Program-made: the position numbers and the translations under genes
Origin: Pseudomonas psychrophila
GTDB taxonomy: Bacteria; Pseudomonadota; Gammaproteobacteria; Pseudomonadales; Pseudomonadaceae
Length of the DNA stretch: 64,000 nt
Assembly: GCF_001043005.1 (NCBI RefSeq)
Contig: NZ_JYKZ01000011.1
Location: forward strand, 1-64,000
Reading direction: 5' to 3'
Part shown: in pieces, positions 11,529-21,592 of the stretch
Layout: every line of letters begins with the position of its first letter
Numbering within the stretch: the first letter of the stretch is position 1
The notes under the pieces: model-generated
Told to the model about the DNA's origin: nothing
The model's database searches: none
What the model saw: only the letters and a program-made list of their open reading frames with translations

Positions 11529-11554
11529 ACAAACCCCACTTCGGTGGGGTTTGT
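11529..11554 (+). terminator. Terminator after opgH
   Basis: A perfect 11-bp stem (ACAAACCCCAC / GTGGGGTTTGT) closes a TTCG tetraloop just behind the opgH stop, followed by GCTTTA. It ends the opgGH transcript. Confidence 0.85.
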
Positions 11555-11561
11555 GCTTTAT

Positions 11562-11579
11562 GGGAGGCTCGCTCCCACA
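11562..11579. repeat. Solo REP fragment
   Basis: A single right-hand remnant GAGGCTCGCTCCCAC of the GTGGGAGC class follows the opgH terminator without a partner, so it is a decayed element. The rest of the gap to 11760 has no other clear feature. Confidence 0.6.
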
Positions 11580-11766
11580 GTTGAGGTTTCTCGGTAGCGG
11601 ATCCATCGCTCACACCCATCCTGCTTTTCTCTCGCAAAACTCGTGTCACAACCCCCAGTGAGTTAGCATCCGTTTTCGAATGGGTGAGTGCCCGGCTGTA
11701 TTGGCTTTTTGAATCGAGCCTGCCGTTGGCCAACACCTTAATTGAGTAGGTGAGGGGGAGTTGATG

Positions 11767-12564
11767 ATGAAGAAGTTTGTGTCGAAACTGCTGTTCGGTA
11801 TCACTGCACTACTGGCGGTCAGCGCAGCCCATGCAGGCGCAATTGACGATGCGGTCAAGCGTGGCACGTTGAAGGTGGGCATGGACCCAACCTACATGCC
11901 ATTTGAAATGACCAACAAGCGCGGCCAGATCATCGGCTTCGAAGTTGACCTGCTCAAAGCGATGGCCAAGGCCATGGGTGTGAAGCTTGAACTGGTTTCC
12001 ACCGGTTATGACGGCATCATCCCGGCGTTGATGACCAACAAGTTCGACATGATCGGCAGCGGCATGACCCTGACCCAGGAGCGCAATCTGCGCCTGAACT
12101 TCAGCGAACCCTTTATCGTTGTGGGCCAGACCGTGCTCATTCGTAAAGAGCTGGAAGACAAGGTCAAATCGTACAAAGACCTCAACGACCCGCAATATCG
12201 CCTGACCTCCAAGATTGGCACCACGGGTGAAATCGTTGCCCGCAAACTGATGTCAAAAGCCCAGTACCACGGCTACGACAACGAGCCTGAGGGTGTTCTG
12301 GACGTTGTTAACGGCAAGGCTGATGCCTTTATCTACGACGCCCCTTACAACGTTGTGGCGGTTAACAAGTTCGGTAACGGCAAGCTGGTGTTCCTCGATA
12401 AGCCGTTCACCTACGAGCCGCTGGCCTTTGGTCTGAAGAAAGGCGACTACGACAGCATTAACTTCATCAACAACTTCCTGCACCAGATCCACGAAGACGG
12501 CACTTACGATCGCATCCATGACAAGTGGTTCAAAGACACCGCCTGGCTCAAAGACATGGAATAA
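11767..12564 (+). CDS. Amino-acid ABC transporter substrate-binding protein
   Basis: This periplasmic solute-binding protein belongs to the SBP_bac_3 family for polar amino acids. A signal peptide (MKKFVSKLLFGITALLAVSA) is cut near AAHA-GA. The family pattern follows: LKVGMDPTYMPFEM, GFEVDLLKAMAKAMG, and the hinge-2 region AFIYDAPYN. About 265 residues is normal. Three tandem start codons (TTG, ATG, ATG) occur at 11761-11769. GGGGGAG ends at 11760, so the last ATG at 11767 has the best spacing. With the two downstream genes it forms a binding protein-permease-ATPase importer; the ligand cannot be read from sequence. Confidence 0.92.
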   Translation: MKKFVSKLLFGITALLAVSAAHAGAIDDAVKRGTLKVGMDPTYMPFEMTNKRGQIIGFEVDLLKAMAKAMGVKLELVSTGYDGIIPALMTNKFDMIGSGMTLTQERNLRLNFSEPFIVVGQTVLIRKELEDKVKSYKDLNDPQYRLTSKIGTTGEIVARKLMSKAQYHGYDNEPEGVLDVVNGKADAFIYDAPYNVVAVNKFGNGKLVFLDKPFTYEPLAFGLKKGDYDSINFINNFLHQIHEDGTYDRIHDKWFKDTAWLKDME

Positions 12565-12589
12565 GCGCTGATCGCATTCCGCTACTTTT

Positions 12590-12719
12590 GTAGCAGCTGC
12601 CGAAGGCTGCGTCCGGTTGCACAGCAGCCGTAAAGAAGCTGAATGCGGTTCAGATGAAAAACGGAGGCGTTCGATTTACGAGCGCTTCGCGCCCGGACGT
12701 AGCCTTCGGCAACTGCTAC
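12590..12719. repeat. REPIN (GTAGCAGCTGCCGAAGGCTGCG class)
   Basis: Inverted units GTAGCAGCTGCCGAAGGCTGCG and its near-complement CGTAGCCTTCGGCAACTGCTAC bracket about 85 bases between the binding-protein gene and its permease. The arms extend inward through CCGG matches. This is a different REP class from the GTGGGAGC elements. Its position inside the transporter operon suggests that it may insulate the highly expressed binding-protein message from the permease message. Confidence 0.85.
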
Positions 12720-12751
12720 GGGCCTGGCTTTTCTCCTGACGGAACCTGAAA

Positions 12752-13714
12752 GTGATCAAACAAAAAAAAGTCCAGTGGCCCTGGCACGTATTGACCGTGC
12801 TGGTGCTCATCGGTCTGGCGGGCGCGTTGTATTACGCCACCTCTCTGATGTCCTACGAATGGCGCTGGAACCGCGTGCCGCAGTACTTCGCCTATCAAGC
12901 GGAAGAAGCCCAGCGGGCGGCTGAGCACTCGACCATCATCGAGCTGGTGCGCAAAGGCGACACTGCCGAAGTCGTGCTGCGGGGCGAGGATGGCAAAGAA
13001 CAACGGGTCAGCGTTGCTGACAACAGCCTGCAATGGGTCGAAGGCGACGAGGTCGATGAAGGCGATGTCATTGGCGTTAACCGTCATTGGGCCGCAGGAC
13101 CGCTGCTGTGGGGCTTGTGGACCACCGTTTGGCTGTCGCTGGTGTCTGGCGTATTGGGTTTGATCATCGGGCTGGCCACAGGCCTGTGCCGACTGTCGAA
13201 TAACCCGACCCTGCGCGACCTTTCGACGTTGTACGTCGAACTGGTACGGGGCACACCGCTGCTGGTACAGATTTTCATCTTCTACTTCTTTATTGGCACT
13301 GTACTTAACCTGTCCCGCGAATTTGCCGGTATTGCCGCGCTGTCGTTGTTCACCGGTGCGTACGTGGCCGAAATCATTCGCTCGGGCGTGCAGTCCATCG
13401 CCCGGGGGCAAAACGAAGCGGCCCGCTCGCTGGGCCTTAACGGCAGCCAGTCGATGCGCTATGTAGTGTTGCCGCAAGCGTTCAAGCGGGTGTTGCCGCC
13501 GTTGGCCGGGCAATTTATCAGCCTGGTCAAGGACACCTCGCTGGTGTCGGTGATTGCCATTACCGAGTTGCTCAAAAGTGGCCGTGAGGTCATCACCACC
13601 TCGTTTTCGCCGTTCGAAATCCTGTTCTGCGTAGCGGGTCTGTACCTGTTGATCAACCTGCCGCTGTCGCATTTCGCCAGCCGGCTTGAGCGGAGGCTCG
13701 CGCAAAGTGATTGA
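12752..13714 (+). CDS. Amino-acid ABC transporter permease
   Basis: This 320-residue inner-membrane permease is of the HisM/GlnP (His/Glu/Gln/Arg/opine) type. A first membrane segment (residues 13-32) is followed by an unusual extracytoplasmic insert of about 85 residues (35-120). The canonical permease core then runs from about 125, with [13 protein letters not shown] and the EAA loop [22 protein letters not shown] that docks the ATPase. The large N-terminal insert is larger than in classical HisM proteins. Its stop overlaps the ATPase start. Confidence 0.93.
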   Translation: MIKQKKVQWPWHVLTVLVLIGLAGALYYATSLMSYEWRWNRVPQYFAYQAEEAQRAAEHSTIIELVRKGDTAEVVLRGEDGKEQRVSVADNSLQWVEGDEVDEGDVIGVNRHWAAGPLLWGLWTTVWLSLVSGVLGLIIGLATGLCRLSNNPTLRDLSTLYVELVRGTPLLVQIFIFYFFIGTVLNLSREFAGIAALSLFTGAYVAEIIRSGVQSIARGQNEAARSLGLNGSQSMRYVVLPQAFKRVLPPLAGQFISLVKDTSLVSVIAITELLKSGREVITTSFSPFEILFCVAGLYLLINLPLSHFASRLERRLAQSD

Positions 13715-14441
13715 AGTTCATGAACTGGTAAAAGTCTTCGACACCCGCGGCCACATCGTTCGCGCTGTGGACAACGTCAGCACCACTGTTGCCCAGGGCG
13801 AAGTCCTGGTGGTGATCGGCCCGTCGGGCTCTGGCAAGTCGACCTTTCTGCGTTGCCTCAACGGCCTGGAAGATTTTGACTCCGGCTCCGTCAGCATTGA
13901 CGGTCTGGACCTGGCCAACCCTAAAACCGATGTGAATGCCTATCGGCGTGAAGTCGGCATGGTGTTCCAGCATTTCAACCTGTTCCCGCACATGACCGTG
14001 CTGGAAAACCTGTGCCTGGCGCAAAAGGTTGTACGCAAGCGTGGCAAGGCCGAGCGTGAAGCCAAGGCCCGTGCACTGCTGGACAAGGTGGGTATCGGGC
14101 AGAAGGCCAACGAGTACCCGTCGCGCCTCTCGGGCGGCCAGCAACAGCGGGTGGCGATTGCCCGTGCGTTGGCGATGGAGCCCAAGGTGATGTTGTTTGA
14201 CGAACCCACCTCGGCGCTTGACCCGGAAATGGTCGGCGAAGTGCTGGACGTGATGAAGACCCTGGCCCGCGAAGGCATGACCATGGTCTGCGTGACCCAC
14301 GAAATGGGCTTTGCCCGAGAAGTGGCGAACCGCGTGTTGTTCTTCGACCATGGCAAGCTGCTGGAAGACTCCGCCCCGGAAGACTTCTTCAACTCGCCTA
14401 AAGACCTGCGCGCCCAGGCGTTTTTGCGTCAGGTGCTGTAG
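13707..14441 (+). CDS. Amino-acid ABC transporter ATP-binding protein
   Basis: This 244-residue cytoplasmic ATPase powers the importer. Walker [10 protein letters not shown], the signature [15 protein letters not shown], Walker [15 protein letters not shown] and the switch histidine in CVTHEMGFA are all intact. The GTG start at 13707 has GGAGG ten bases upstream and overlaps the permease stop by 8 bases. It is closest to the GlnQ/HisP branch, consistent with polar amino-acid uptake. Confidence 0.95.
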   Translation: MIEVHELVKVFDTRGHIVRAVDNVSTTVAQGEVLVVIGPSGSGKSTFLRCLNGLEDFDSGSVSIDGLDLANPKTDVNAYRREVGMVFQHFNLFPHMTVLENLCLAQKVVRKRGKAEREAKARALLDKVGIGQKANEYPSRLSGGQQQRVAIARALAMEPKVMLFDEPTSALDPEMVGEVLDVMKTLAREGMTMVCVTHEMGFAREVANRVLFFDHGKLLEDSAPEDFFNSPKDLRAQAFLRQVL

Positions 14442-14451
14442 TTCCGAAAGT

Positions 14452-14526
14452 GTGGGAGCGGGCTTGTTCGCGATGGCAGCGACTCAATCGCGAGCAAGCC
14501 CGCTCCCACAACAAGCCCGCTCCCAC
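14452..14526. repeat. REPIN with an extra half unit
   Basis: An inverted pair of the GTGGGAGCGGGCTTG class has a short spacer and is followed immediately by a second copy of the outer part (ACAAGCCCGCTCCCACA, 14510-14526). This gives two right arms in tandem. It lies between the convergent ATPase and chemoreceptor genes and may terminate both. Confidence 0.85.
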
Positions 14527-14543
14527 ACAGGGTTGCGAGGCTG

Positions 14544-16112
14544 TTAAACCTTGAACCGCCCAACCAATGCCTGTAGATGTGTGCCCAGCCGCGCCAGTTC
14601 AACGCTGGACGCTGCTGTCTCTTCGCTCGCGGCAGCGGTCTGCTCTGACACGTCACGCACATTCAATACGCTGCGGTTAATCTCATCGGCCACCGCGCTT
14701 TGCTGCTCGGCCGCGGCCGCAATTTGCTGGTTCATGCCCTGAATCGTAGACACCGTGCGGGTGATGTTGCCCAGTGACTCGCCTGCACGGCGGGTCAGCT
14801 CAACACTGTTGTCCGTCAGGGCACGGCTATTGTCCATGCTGCTGGACACTTGCTGGGTGCCGCTTTGCAGACCGGCAATCAACTCTTCGATTTCTTCTGT
14901 GGATTTTTGTGTGCGCTGCGCCAGGCTTCGCACCTCGTCAGCCACGACCGCAAAACCACGACCTGCCTCACCGGCTCGTGCCGCTTCGATGGCGGCGTTG
15001 AGGGCCAGCAGGTTGGTCTGCTGCGCGACGGACTTGATCACGTCCAGCACGCTGCCAATCTTGTCGCTTTCGCGCTTCAGATGGCCCATCGCATCGGTGG
15101 AGTGACCGACTTCAATGGCCAGCTTCTCGATCTGGGCGATGGCTTGCGCGACCACGTTGTCGCCCTCGCGGGCCTGCTGGTCAGCAGCGACTGCGGCTTC
15201 AGAGGCTTCTTCAGCATTGCGCGCCACCTCTTGGACGGTCGCGGCCATTTCGTGCATGGCGGTGGCGACCTGATCGGTTTCGACTTTCTGGCTGTTAACC
15301 CCTGCGCTGGTTTGCTCGGTGACCGCCGAGAGTTCTTCGGCAGCGCTGGCTATTTGTGTCACGCCATCGCTGATCCCGCCAATCAACTCGCGCAGGCCCG
15401 CAGTCATTCGCTGTATGGCTTGCTGTAGCTGGCCCAGTTCGTCGCGGCGCTCGGTTGGGTGGTCGTGGGTCAGGTCGCCTGCCGCGATCCGCTCAACGGT
15501 CTTGAGCGTGCGTTGCAGCGGGATCACGATCTGGCGGGTAATAACCCAGGCGGCGATCATTCCCAGCACCAGTGCCAGCAGTGCGCAACTGATCAGCAGG
15601 GTGGTGGCCTGGCGGCTTTCGTTGTTGCGCTTGACCGTTTGCAGACCCGAGAGCTTTTGGCTCTGCTCGATCAGAGCATCCCCCTGCTGGTGCATGCGCT
15701 CTACCGCTTGATCTGCACCCTGGGAGCCTTGAATCAGGTCGGCGAAGGCACGTTTGTACTCGGCCACGGCGTTGAGTTGCTGCTCGACCAGGGTCAGGTC
15801 TTCGGGGGATACCAACTGTTGGTGCGACAACTCCAGAGCGTTATCCAGTTCGGTCAGTTGTCGGGTGACCTCGGCCAGGGTTTTTTCCTCGGGGTGACGC
15901 TCGTATTCAAGACGAGCAATACGCAGGTCCTTGGTCAGCCCGATGATCTTCGAGATATTGGCCAGCTTGTCACCCCGGTCTATCACCGAGACCAGGCCAT
16001 TCCAGCCCGTTGCGGCAATCAGCAAGGTCAGCACCAGTACCAGCCCGAAGCCCAGGCTGAGTTTGCGTTTGACGCTTATATTGCCGAGCAATTGGGCCAG
16101 CCAACGGTACAT
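14544..16112 (-). CDS. Methyl-accepting chemotaxis protein
   Basis: This is a 522-residue transmembrane chemoreceptor. Transmembrane segments near residues 18-36 and 170-191 flank a periplasmic domain of only about 135 residues, predicted mostly helical, like a single four-helix bundle. A HAMP linker follows (about 192-245), then a cytoplasmic signalling domain with the conserved hairpin tip (residues near [19 protein letters not shown]). It ends FKV, so it lacks a CheR-tethering pentapeptide. The start follows AAGGAG. It sits head-to-tail against the amino-acid transporter. The chemoreceptor at this place in P. aeruginosa is larger by my recollection, with a longer ligand domain. Confidence 0.93.
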   Translation of the reverse strand: MYRWLAQLLGNISVKRKLSLGFGLVLVLTLLIAATGWNGLVSVIDRGDKLANISKIIGLTKDLRIARLEYERHPEEKTLAEVTRQLTELDNALELSHQQLVSPEDLTLVEQQLNAVAEYKRAFADLIQGSQGADQAVERMHQQGDALIEQSQKLSGLQTVKRNNESRQATTLLISCALLALVLGMIAAWVITRQIVIPLQRTLKTVERIAAGDLTHDHPTERRDELGQLQQAIQRMTAGLRELIGGISDGVTQIASAAEELSAVTEQTSAGVNSQKVETDQVATAMHEMAATVQEVARNAEEASEAAVAADQQAREGDNVVAQAIAQIEKLAIEVGHSTDAMGHLKRESDKIGSVLDVIKSVAQQTNLLALNAAIEAARAGEAGRGFAVVADEVRSLAQRTQKSTEEIEELIAGLQSGTQQVSSSMDNSRALTDNSVELTRRAGESLGNITRTVSTIQGMNQQIAAAAEQQSAVADEINRSVLNVRDVSEQTAAASEETAASSVELARLGTHLQALVGRFKV

Positions 16113-16236
16113 GGTGATACTCCTTTGCTGACCGAGTTGTGTACTGGTCGTTATGGGTTATCAGGGCATCGGCGCGCCGGGGGAGAACTGAAGGGCAGAG
16201 GTTGAATGTGTGACGAACGTCGCAGGTGCTACCCCT

Positions 16237-16321
16237 GTGGGAGCGGGCTTGCTCGCGATGCAAACGACGCGGTATGTCTGAGCTACCCCGTTGATGCCAT
16301 CGCGAGCAAGCCCGCTCCCAC
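16237..16321. repeat. REPIN (GTGGGAGCGGGCTTGCTCGCGA class)
   Basis: A complete inverted pair with about 40 bases of spacer lies between the chemoreceptor promoter region and the 3' end of rsmE. Both arms match the consensus exactly. Confidence 0.92.
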
Positions 16322-16332
16322 AAGTTTGGCCG

Positions 16333-17043
16333 TTAGAACAACCGGGCGAGCAGGGCGGTGACGGCGGTTTCGACCCGCAGGATGCGCGCACCCAGTTGCA
16401 CCGGTTGCAGGCCTGCCTTGGCCAGCAAGTCGATTTCGTAAGGGATCCATCCACCTTCCGGGCCGATGCCCAGGGTGACCGCTTCATCCAGCCCGCGCGG
16501 GCAGGCCGGGTAATCCCCCGGATGACCAACCAGGCCCAGCGTGCCTTCGACCAATGACGGCAAGCGGTCTTCAACAAACGGCTTGAAGCGTTTTTCGATA
16601 ATGACTTCGGGCAAGACGCTGTCCCGTGATTGTTCCAGCCCCAGGATCAACTGCTCACGAATCGCCTCCGGCTCCAGAAACGGTGTCTGCCAGAAGCTTT
16701 TTTCTACCCGGTAACTGTTGATCAGAATGACCTTGGGCACACCCATCGAGGCCACGGTTTGCAGCACCCGGCGCAGCATTTTCGGGCGCGGCAGGGCCAG
16801 CAACAGAGTCAGGGGCAGTTTGGCCGGGGGCGGCTGGTCAAGGCTGTGGATCACCAGTTCGGCTTCTTTGGCCTCCAGGCGAACCAGTTCGGCGTTGCCC
16901 ATCAGCCCGCCGATACGGCCGACTCGCAGGCTGTCGCCGACAGTGGCACGGTGAACTTCCTGCATATGAGTCAGGCGTCGATCGCGCAGGATCACGCGGT
17001 CGGCGGCAATGAAATCAGCCTCTTCGAGGAGCAGCAGGTTCAC
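16333..17043 (-). CDS. rsmE: 16S rRNA m3U1498 methyltransferase
   Basis: RsmE methylates N3 of U1498 of 16S rRNA using S-adenosylmethionine. The 236-residue protein has the N-terminal PUA-like region and the SPOUT knot at the C-terminal end. [15 protein letters not shown] and [16 protein letters not shown] form the cofactor-binding trefoil. The start is GTG at 17043, overlapping the tatC stop as GTGA, which suggests coupled translation from the tat message. Confidence 0.95.
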   Translation of the reverse strand: MNLLLLEEADFIAADRVILRDRRLTHMQEVHRATVGDSLRVGRIGGLMGNAELVRLEAKEAELVIHSLDQPPPAKLPLTLLLALPRPKMLRRVLQTVASMGVPKVILINSYRVEKSFWQTPFLEPEAIREQLILGLEQSRDSVLPEVIIEKRFKPFVEDRLPSLVEGTLGLVGHPGDYPACPRGLDEAVTLGIGPEGGWIPYEIDLLAKAGLQPVQLGARILRVETAVTALLARLF

Positions 17044-17837
17044 GCTTGCGGCGCTGGCGGTTGGGCGTCGCTGTCAGCCGATGGCTCGTCCGGGTCTTCG
17101 CCGCGCTTGTTCTTGCTGACCAGGCTGCCAAACAGAATGCCGATTTCAAACAGCATCCACATCGGGATCGCCAGCAGGGTTTGCGAGAAGATGTCGGGCG
17201 GGGTCAGGATCATGCCGACCACGAAGCAGCCGATGATCACGTACGGGCGGATTTTGCGCAGATATTGCACGTCGACGATGCCGATCCACACCAGCAGCAC
17301 CACGGCCACCGGGATTTCAAAGGCTACGCCAAAGGCAAAAAACAGGGTCATGACGAAATCAAGGTAGCTGCTGATATCGGTCATCATCGCGACGCCTTGC
17401 GGAGTGGCTGCAGCGAAGAACTTGAACACCAGCGGGAACACCAGAAAGTAGGCGAAGGCCATGCCGGCGTAAAACAGAAAGATGCTGGAGACCAGCAATG
17501 GCACGGCAATGCGCTTTTCGTGCTTGTACAGACCGGGTGCGATAAAGCCCCAGATCTGGTGCAGGATCACCGGAATCGCAATAAACAGCGACACCATCAT
17601 GGTCAGCTTGAGCGGGGTGAGGAACGGTGAGGCCACGTCGGTGGCGATCATCGTCGCGCCTGCCGGCAGGTATTCACGCAGCGGCGTGGAGACCAGGGTG
17701 TAGATCTGCTGGGTAAAGGCGAACAACCCGGCAAAGATGATGAAAATCGCCGCGATGCAGCGCAACAGGCGGGTGCGCAGCTCGGTGAGATGCGAAACCA
17801 GCGGCATTGGCTGGTCGTGTTCAGGCTTATCGCTCAT
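17040..17837 (-). CDS. tatC: Sec-independent translocase subunit TatC
   Basis: TatC is the six-span inner-membrane core of the twin-arginine translocase and recognises RR signal peptides. The 265-residue protein begins with the conserved cytoplasmic segment containing [12 protein letters not shown]. It carries FLTPLKL, the HEKR loop and the late [14 protein letters not shown] segment. The tail is hydrophilic and Pro/Ala-rich. It starts 4 bases after tatB. Confidence 0.97.
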   Translation of the reverse strand: MSDKPEHDQPMPLVSHLTELRTRLLRCIAAIFIIFAGLFAFTQQIYTLVSTPLREYLPAGATMIATDVASPFLTPLKLTMMVSLFIAIPVILHQIWGFIAPGLYKHEKRIAVPLLVSSIFLFYAGMAFAYFLVFPLVFKFFAAATPQGVAMMTDISSYLDFVMTLFFAFGVAFEIPVAVVLLVWIGIVDVQYLRKIRPYVIIGCFVVGMILTPPDIFSQTLLAIPMWMLFEIGILFGSLVSKNKRGEDPDEPSADSDAQPPAPQA

Positions 17838-17841
17838 GCGC

Positions 17842-18249
17842 TTAAGGGGCTCGCGGTGGCAGAGTGGGGTCGTGTGGCGCTGCCGGTTGAGGCGCAGGGT
17901 CGGACGCGGTTTTGCTCAGGCTCACGGGCGCGGGGGTCGCCGGCTCGACGGTCGCTGTGGTGGCAGGCGGTGCGGTCGGCGTTGACGGCTTAACGGCGTC
18001 CTGCAGCGGAGCCAGAATCTTCTTGGCTTGCTCTTCCATCGACAGGATATGTTCGTTGTGAAGCTGCCGACGAATTTCGTCAGCGCCGATTTCACGTTCA
18101 ACTTCCTGTTTGATCGCGTTAAAACTACGTTTCAAGCGCCCGACCCACAGGCCCGCCGTTCGCGCGGCACCCGGCAAGCGCTCGGGGCCGAGCACCAGCA
18201 GGGCCACCAGGCCAACGAGCAGCAGTTCACTGAAGCTGATACCGAACAT
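17842..18249 (-). CDS. tatB: Sec-independent translocase subunit TatB
   Basis: TatB works with TatC in binding twin-arginine precursors. The 135-residue product has a single N-terminal membrane helix with the family motif [25 protein letters not shown]. That is followed by an amphipathic helix and a long flexible Ala/Pro/Thr tail. It lies 10 bases after tatA and just before tatC. Confidence 0.96.
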   Translation of the reverse strand: MFGISFSELLLVGLVALLVLGPERLPGAARTAGLWVGRLKRSFNAIKQEVEREIGADEIRRQLHNEHILSMEEQAKKILAPLQDAVKPSTPTAPPATTATVEPATPAPVSLSKTASDPAPQPAAPHDPTLPPRAP

Positions 18250-18259
18250 TAGTTTTGGC

Positions 18260-18538
18260 TCACACGTCTTTGCGGGTCGGCTCTTCGACTTTCTGCGCCT
18301 GCACGTCGATGGTGTGCGGCTCGTTCAGGGTCGAAGTGGTGTGTGGCTGCGGCGCGGCGGTTGGTTGCGCAGGCGGAACCACAGGCTCGGCTGGTTTTTC
18401 GTCGTCGTTCATGGCTTTGCGAAAGCCCTTGATCGATTCGCCGACATCGGTGCCCAGGTTTTTCAGTTTTTTGGTGCCGAAGACGAGGACTACGACTACC
18501 AGAATGACGATCCAGTGTTTCCAGTCAAAAATGCCCAT
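18260..18538 (-). CDS. tatA: Sec-independent translocase subunit TatA
   Basis: TatA forms the transport-competent oligomer of the twin-arginine translocase. The 92-residue protein starts [20 protein letters not shown], with the FGTKKLK hinge and the amphipathic helix after it. A Pro/Gln-rich tail completes it. It is the first tat gene and follows hisE by 23 bases on the same strand. Confidence 0.96.
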   Translation of the reverse strand: MGIFDWKHWIVILVVVVLVFGTKKLKNLGTDVGESIKGFRKAMNDDEKPAEPVVPPAQPTAAPQPHTTSTLNEPHTIDVQAQKVEEPTRKDV

Positions 18539-18561
18539 GATGTGATCCTTAACAAAGTGAT

Positions 18562-18894
18562 TTAGGCGGACGGCCGTGAGGCTTTTTCCACGTGGCCAGA
18601 GGTTCCGATACGACGCTCCAGTTCATCCAGTACGGCCTGAGGGTGCTGCCCTAACTGGGCCAGCATGATCATGCTGTGGAACCAGAGATCGGCTGTTTCG
18701 TAGATCACATCGCTGCAATCACCGCTGATGGCGGCGTCTTTGGCGGCGATGATGGTTTCGATCGACTCTTCGCCGACTTTTTCCAGGATCTTGTTCAGAC
18801 CCTTGTGGTACAGGCTGGCGACATAGGAGCTGTCGGGGGTTGCGCCTTTGCGCGCTTCGAGCACTTGGGCTACGCGGCTCAAGGTGTCAGTCAT
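18562..18894 (-). CDS. hisE: Phosphoribosyl-ATP pyrophosphatase
   Basis: HisE hydrolyses phosphoribosyl-ATP to phosphoribosyl-AMP, step 2 of histidine synthesis. The true start is the ATG at 18894 (product [10 protein letters not shown], 110 residues); longer readings run into hisI. The MazG-like metal-binding region is clear: [14 protein letters not shown] and [12 protein letters not shown]. It overlaps hisI by 8 bases. The enzyme is separate from HisI here, unlike the fused enterobacterial HisIE. Confidence 0.95.
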   Translation of the reverse strand: MTDTLSRVAQVLEARKGATPDSSYVASLYHKGLNKILEKVGEESIETIIAAKDAAISGDCSDVIYETADLWFHSMIMLAQLGQHPQAVLDELERRIGTSGHVEKASRPSA

Positions 18895-19288
18895 GGGAGT
18901 GCCCTGCGTGGTAAATGGCGTGGGGATCTTTGAGCACCGGGTCGACGGTCTTCCACTCGGCATTTTCGTATACGCGGTAGAAGCAGCTCTGGCGGCCGGT
19001 ATGGCAGGCGATGCCACCGATTTGCTCAACCATCAGGATGATCACATCGGCATCACAGTCCAGGCGCATCTCATGCAGTTTTTGCACGTGGCCGGACTCT
19101 TCGCCCTTGCGCCACAGCTTGCCACGGGAACGTGACCAGTAAATGGCACGGTTCTCTTGCGCCGTCAGGCTCAGGGCCTCGCGGTTCATCCAGGCCATCA
19201 TCAATACGCGCCCGGTTTTGTGGTCTTGGGCAATCGCCGGCACCAGGCCGTCGCTGTCCCATTTGATCTCGTCCAGCCAGTCTTTCAT
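18887..19288 (-). CDS. hisI: Phosphoribosyl-AMP cyclohydrolase
   Basis: HisI opens the adenine ring of phosphoribosyl-AMP, step 3 of histidine synthesis. The ATG at 19288 gives a 133-residue protein ([10 protein letters not shown]). It has CGGAG six bases upstream, which is better placed than the TTG at 19303. The conserved [16 protein letters not shown] block, the zinc and magnesium ligands in LDCDADVI, and [14 protein letters not shown] are intact. Confidence 0.95.
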   Translation of the reverse strand: MKDWLDEIKWDSDGLVPAIAQDHKTGRVLMMAWMNREALSLTAQENRAIYWSRSRGKLWRKGEESGHVQKLHEMRLDCDADVIILMVEQIGGIACHTGRQSCFYRVYENAEWKTVDPVLKDPHAIYHAGHSHD

Positions 19289-19367
19289 GTTCGACTCCGA
19301 CAACCTGCCTCAACCCTGTGGCTGAGGCCTGGTGATTTCACAGTTTGCCAGCCTCACCGAGAGCTGG

Positions 19368-20972
19368 CTATCGGCGCACGATCAGATACAAGCCCACGGC
19401 GATCATGATTCCGGCTGGCCAATAGCCCGCAGTGTGCAGCGGTCCGATACTGGCGAGCAAGGCGCCTGCGGCCAAATGTCCGGCGCCAATCAGGCGCAGG
19501 AACCAGCCGTCGCGGGATTCGCGAACGATCAATGGCTGGTTGTTGGCGTGGGGTTGCGACATGCGCTCCAGCAGGTCGCGGGTCATGCCGGCCAGATGCG
19601 GGATCTGCTCGACCTGACTGTGCAGGTTACGCAGCAGGGTCTTGGGGCTCACGCGCTCACGCATCCAGCGCTCAAGGAACGGCTGGGCGGTGCTCCACAG
19701 ATCGAGGTCGGGGTACAGTTGACGCCCCAGGCCTTCGATATTGAGCAGGGTTTTTTGCAGCAACACTAACTGCGGCTGAACTTCCATATTGAAGCGTCGA
19801 GCCGTCTGGAACAGGCGCATCAGTACCTGTCCAAAAGATATTTCCTTGAGCGGTTTTTCGAAGATCGGCTCGCACACGGTACGAATGGCCGCTTCAAACT
19901 CGTTGAGTTTGGTGTGGGCCGGCACCCAGCCAGAATCGATGTGCAACTGCGCCACGCGACGGTAATCACGCTTGAAAAAAGCAAACAGGTTGCGCGCCAG
20001 GTAGTCCTGGTCCTCGGGGGTCAGGCTACCGACGATCCCGCAGTCGATGGCGATGTATTGCGGGGCCCACGGGTTGACGGTGCTGACGAAGATGTTGCCG
20101 GGGTGCATGTCCGCGTGGAAGAAACTGTCACGGAACACCTGGGTGAAGAAAATTTCGACCCCGCGCTCGGCCAGCATCTTCATGTCGGTGCGTTGATCTG
20201 CAAGCGCTTGCAAGTCGGTGACTTGAATCCCGTAGATACGCTCCATCACCAGCACTTTGGGGCGGCACCAGTCCCAGTAGATTTGCGGGACGTACATCAG
20301 GGGCGAGCCTTCGAAGTTGCGCTTGAGCTGACTGGCGTTCGCCGCCTCGCGTAACAGGTCGAGTTCGTCGTAAATAGTTTTTTCGTAGTCCGTAACCACG
20401 TCCACCGGGTGCAGCAGCCGGGCATCAGCGCTCAGGCGCTCGGCGGTGCGGGCCAGAATAAACAGCCAGGCCAGGTCAGAGCCGATGATCGGCTTGAGGC
20501 CTGGACGCACGACCTTGACCACCACTTCTTCGCCGGTCTTGAGCTTGGCCGAGTGAACCTGGGCCACTGAGGCCGAAGCCAGCGGCTGGATGTCGAAACG
20601 GCTGAACACTTCGCTGATCTTGGCGCCCAGCTGTTCTTCGATCAGTTTGACTGCCAGTTGCGGGTCAAATGGCGGTACGCGGTCTTGCAGCAGCATCAGC
20701 TCATCGGCGATGTCGGCGGGCAGCAGGTCGCGACGGGTAGAAAGGATCTGGCCGAACTTGATGAAAATCGGTCCCAAATCCTGCAGCGCCAGGCGCAGGG
20801 CCGCACCACGGCTGAGCTCCAGTTTTTTGCGCGGGAACCAGCGCCACGGCAGCGCGTAGCGCAGGGACAGCATCCACCACGGCAAGGGCAGGGCGAACAG
20901 CAGGTCATCCAGCCGGTAGCGAATGACGACGCGCTGGATACGAAACAAACGGCGTATGGCTAGCAGCTTCAT
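19368..20972 (-). CDS. ubiB: Ubiquinone biosynthesis accessory kinase-like ATPase
   Basis: UbiB is an atypical protein kinase-like (ADCK/ABC1) ATPase required for ubiquinone synthesis at the inner membrane. The 534-residue protein carries the KxGQ signature ([16 protein letters not shown]), [11 protein letters not shown] in the altered nucleotide loop, and DMHPGNIF for the catalytic loop. Two hydrophobic helices lie at the extreme C-terminus. Its start overlaps the ubiJ stop, matching the conserved ubiE-ubiJ-ubiB order. Confidence 0.96.
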   Translation of the reverse strand: MKLLAIRRLFRIQRVVIRYRLDDLLFALPLPWWMLSLRYALPWRWFPRKKLELSRGAALRLALQDLGPIFIKFGQILSTRRDLLPADIADELMLLQDRVPPFDPQLAVKLIEEQLGAKISEVFSRFDIQPLASASVAQVHSAKLKTGEEVVVKVVRPGLKPIIGSDLAWLFILARTAERLSADARLLHPVDVVTDYEKTIYDELDLLREAANASQLKRNFEGSPLMYVPQIYWDWCRPKVLVMERIYGIQVTDLQALADQRTDMKMLAERGVEIFFTQVFRDSFFHADMHPGNIFVSTVNPWAPQYIAIDCGIVGSLTPEDQDYLARNLFAFFKRDYRRVAQLHIDSGWVPAHTKLNEFEAAIRTVCEPIFEKPLKEISFGQVLMRLFQTARRFNMEVQPQLVLLQKTLLNIEGLGRQLYPDLDLWSTAQPFLERWMRERVSPKTLLRNLHSQVEQIPHLAGMTRDLLERMSQPHANNQPLIVRESRDGWFLRLIGAGHLAAGALLASIGPLHTAGYWPAGIMIAVGLYLIVRR

Positions 20973-21592
20973 GCGTTATCGCTGGAATTGAGGGATCGGG
21001 AAAGGCGCTCACAACGTGCCTCCAGCCGATCCAGGTCGAGTTTGATTTGGTCGAGTTCGTCAAAGCGGGCTTGCGCTTCACGTTCGCCGACCAAGGTACG
21101 GGCTTCTTCGCTCAGGTATTCGGCCAGATTCTGATTCAGGCTGGCGAATCCTTGCTGATACCAGTTGGCGCGGCTGCGCAGGTGACCACTGATCAACGCT
21201 GTGGCAACCGGCCCTATCCAGTTCGAGAGTTCGTACTCCCAATCGAGTTCCAGGTCTTGCAGCACTGCCGCCAGCTCCATGAGCACCGCGCTGTCGCCTT
21301 CAAGCTCGACTTCAGGGCTGTGCAAGATGGTGCTTTTGTCCTTGCTCAAGGCAAGGCGCAGCAAGCTTGTGGCTGGTGCTCGCAAGGTGCAGTCGGGTTC
21401 GGCCGCCCATTGGGTAGCCAGCAGCAGGCCTTCATCGCTGGGCAGAATAAACAGCCGCAGCGATGGGTTTGGGCAATCGACGGCAATCAATTTGCCGGTC
21501 AAGGGCCGCAAACGCGCCATGGCCGTGCTGTCCAGCCGCAAAACGCGGTTAATGCCGCTTTCGACGCCTGCGAGAAGGCCGCGCAGCAACAT
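20969..21592 (-). CDS. ubiJ: Ubiquinone biosynthesis accessory factor UbiJ
   Basis: UbiJ has an SCP2-type lipid-binding domain and helps to organise the soluble ubiquinone biosynthesis complex. The 207-residue protein starts [20 protein letters not shown], has the SCP2-like beta region in the middle and ends in a predicted coiled coil rich in Glu/Arg/Leu (about 165-200). Its ATG overlaps the ubiE stop as TGATG. Confidence 0.93.
   Translation of the reverse strand: MLLRGLLAGVESGINRVLRLDSTAMARLRPLTGKLIAVDCPNPSLRLFILPSDEGLLLATQWAAEPDCTLRAPATSLLRLALSKDKSTILHSPEVELEGDSAVLMELAAVLQDLELDWEYELSNWIGPVATALISGHLRSRANWYQQGFASLNQNLAEYLSEEARTLVGEREAQARFDELDQIKLDLDRLEARCERLSRSLNSSDNA

Noticed and set aside
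18895-19029. An extended HisE start upstream of 18894
   Set aside because: The added residues are the out-of-frame translation of hisI and do not resemble HisE.
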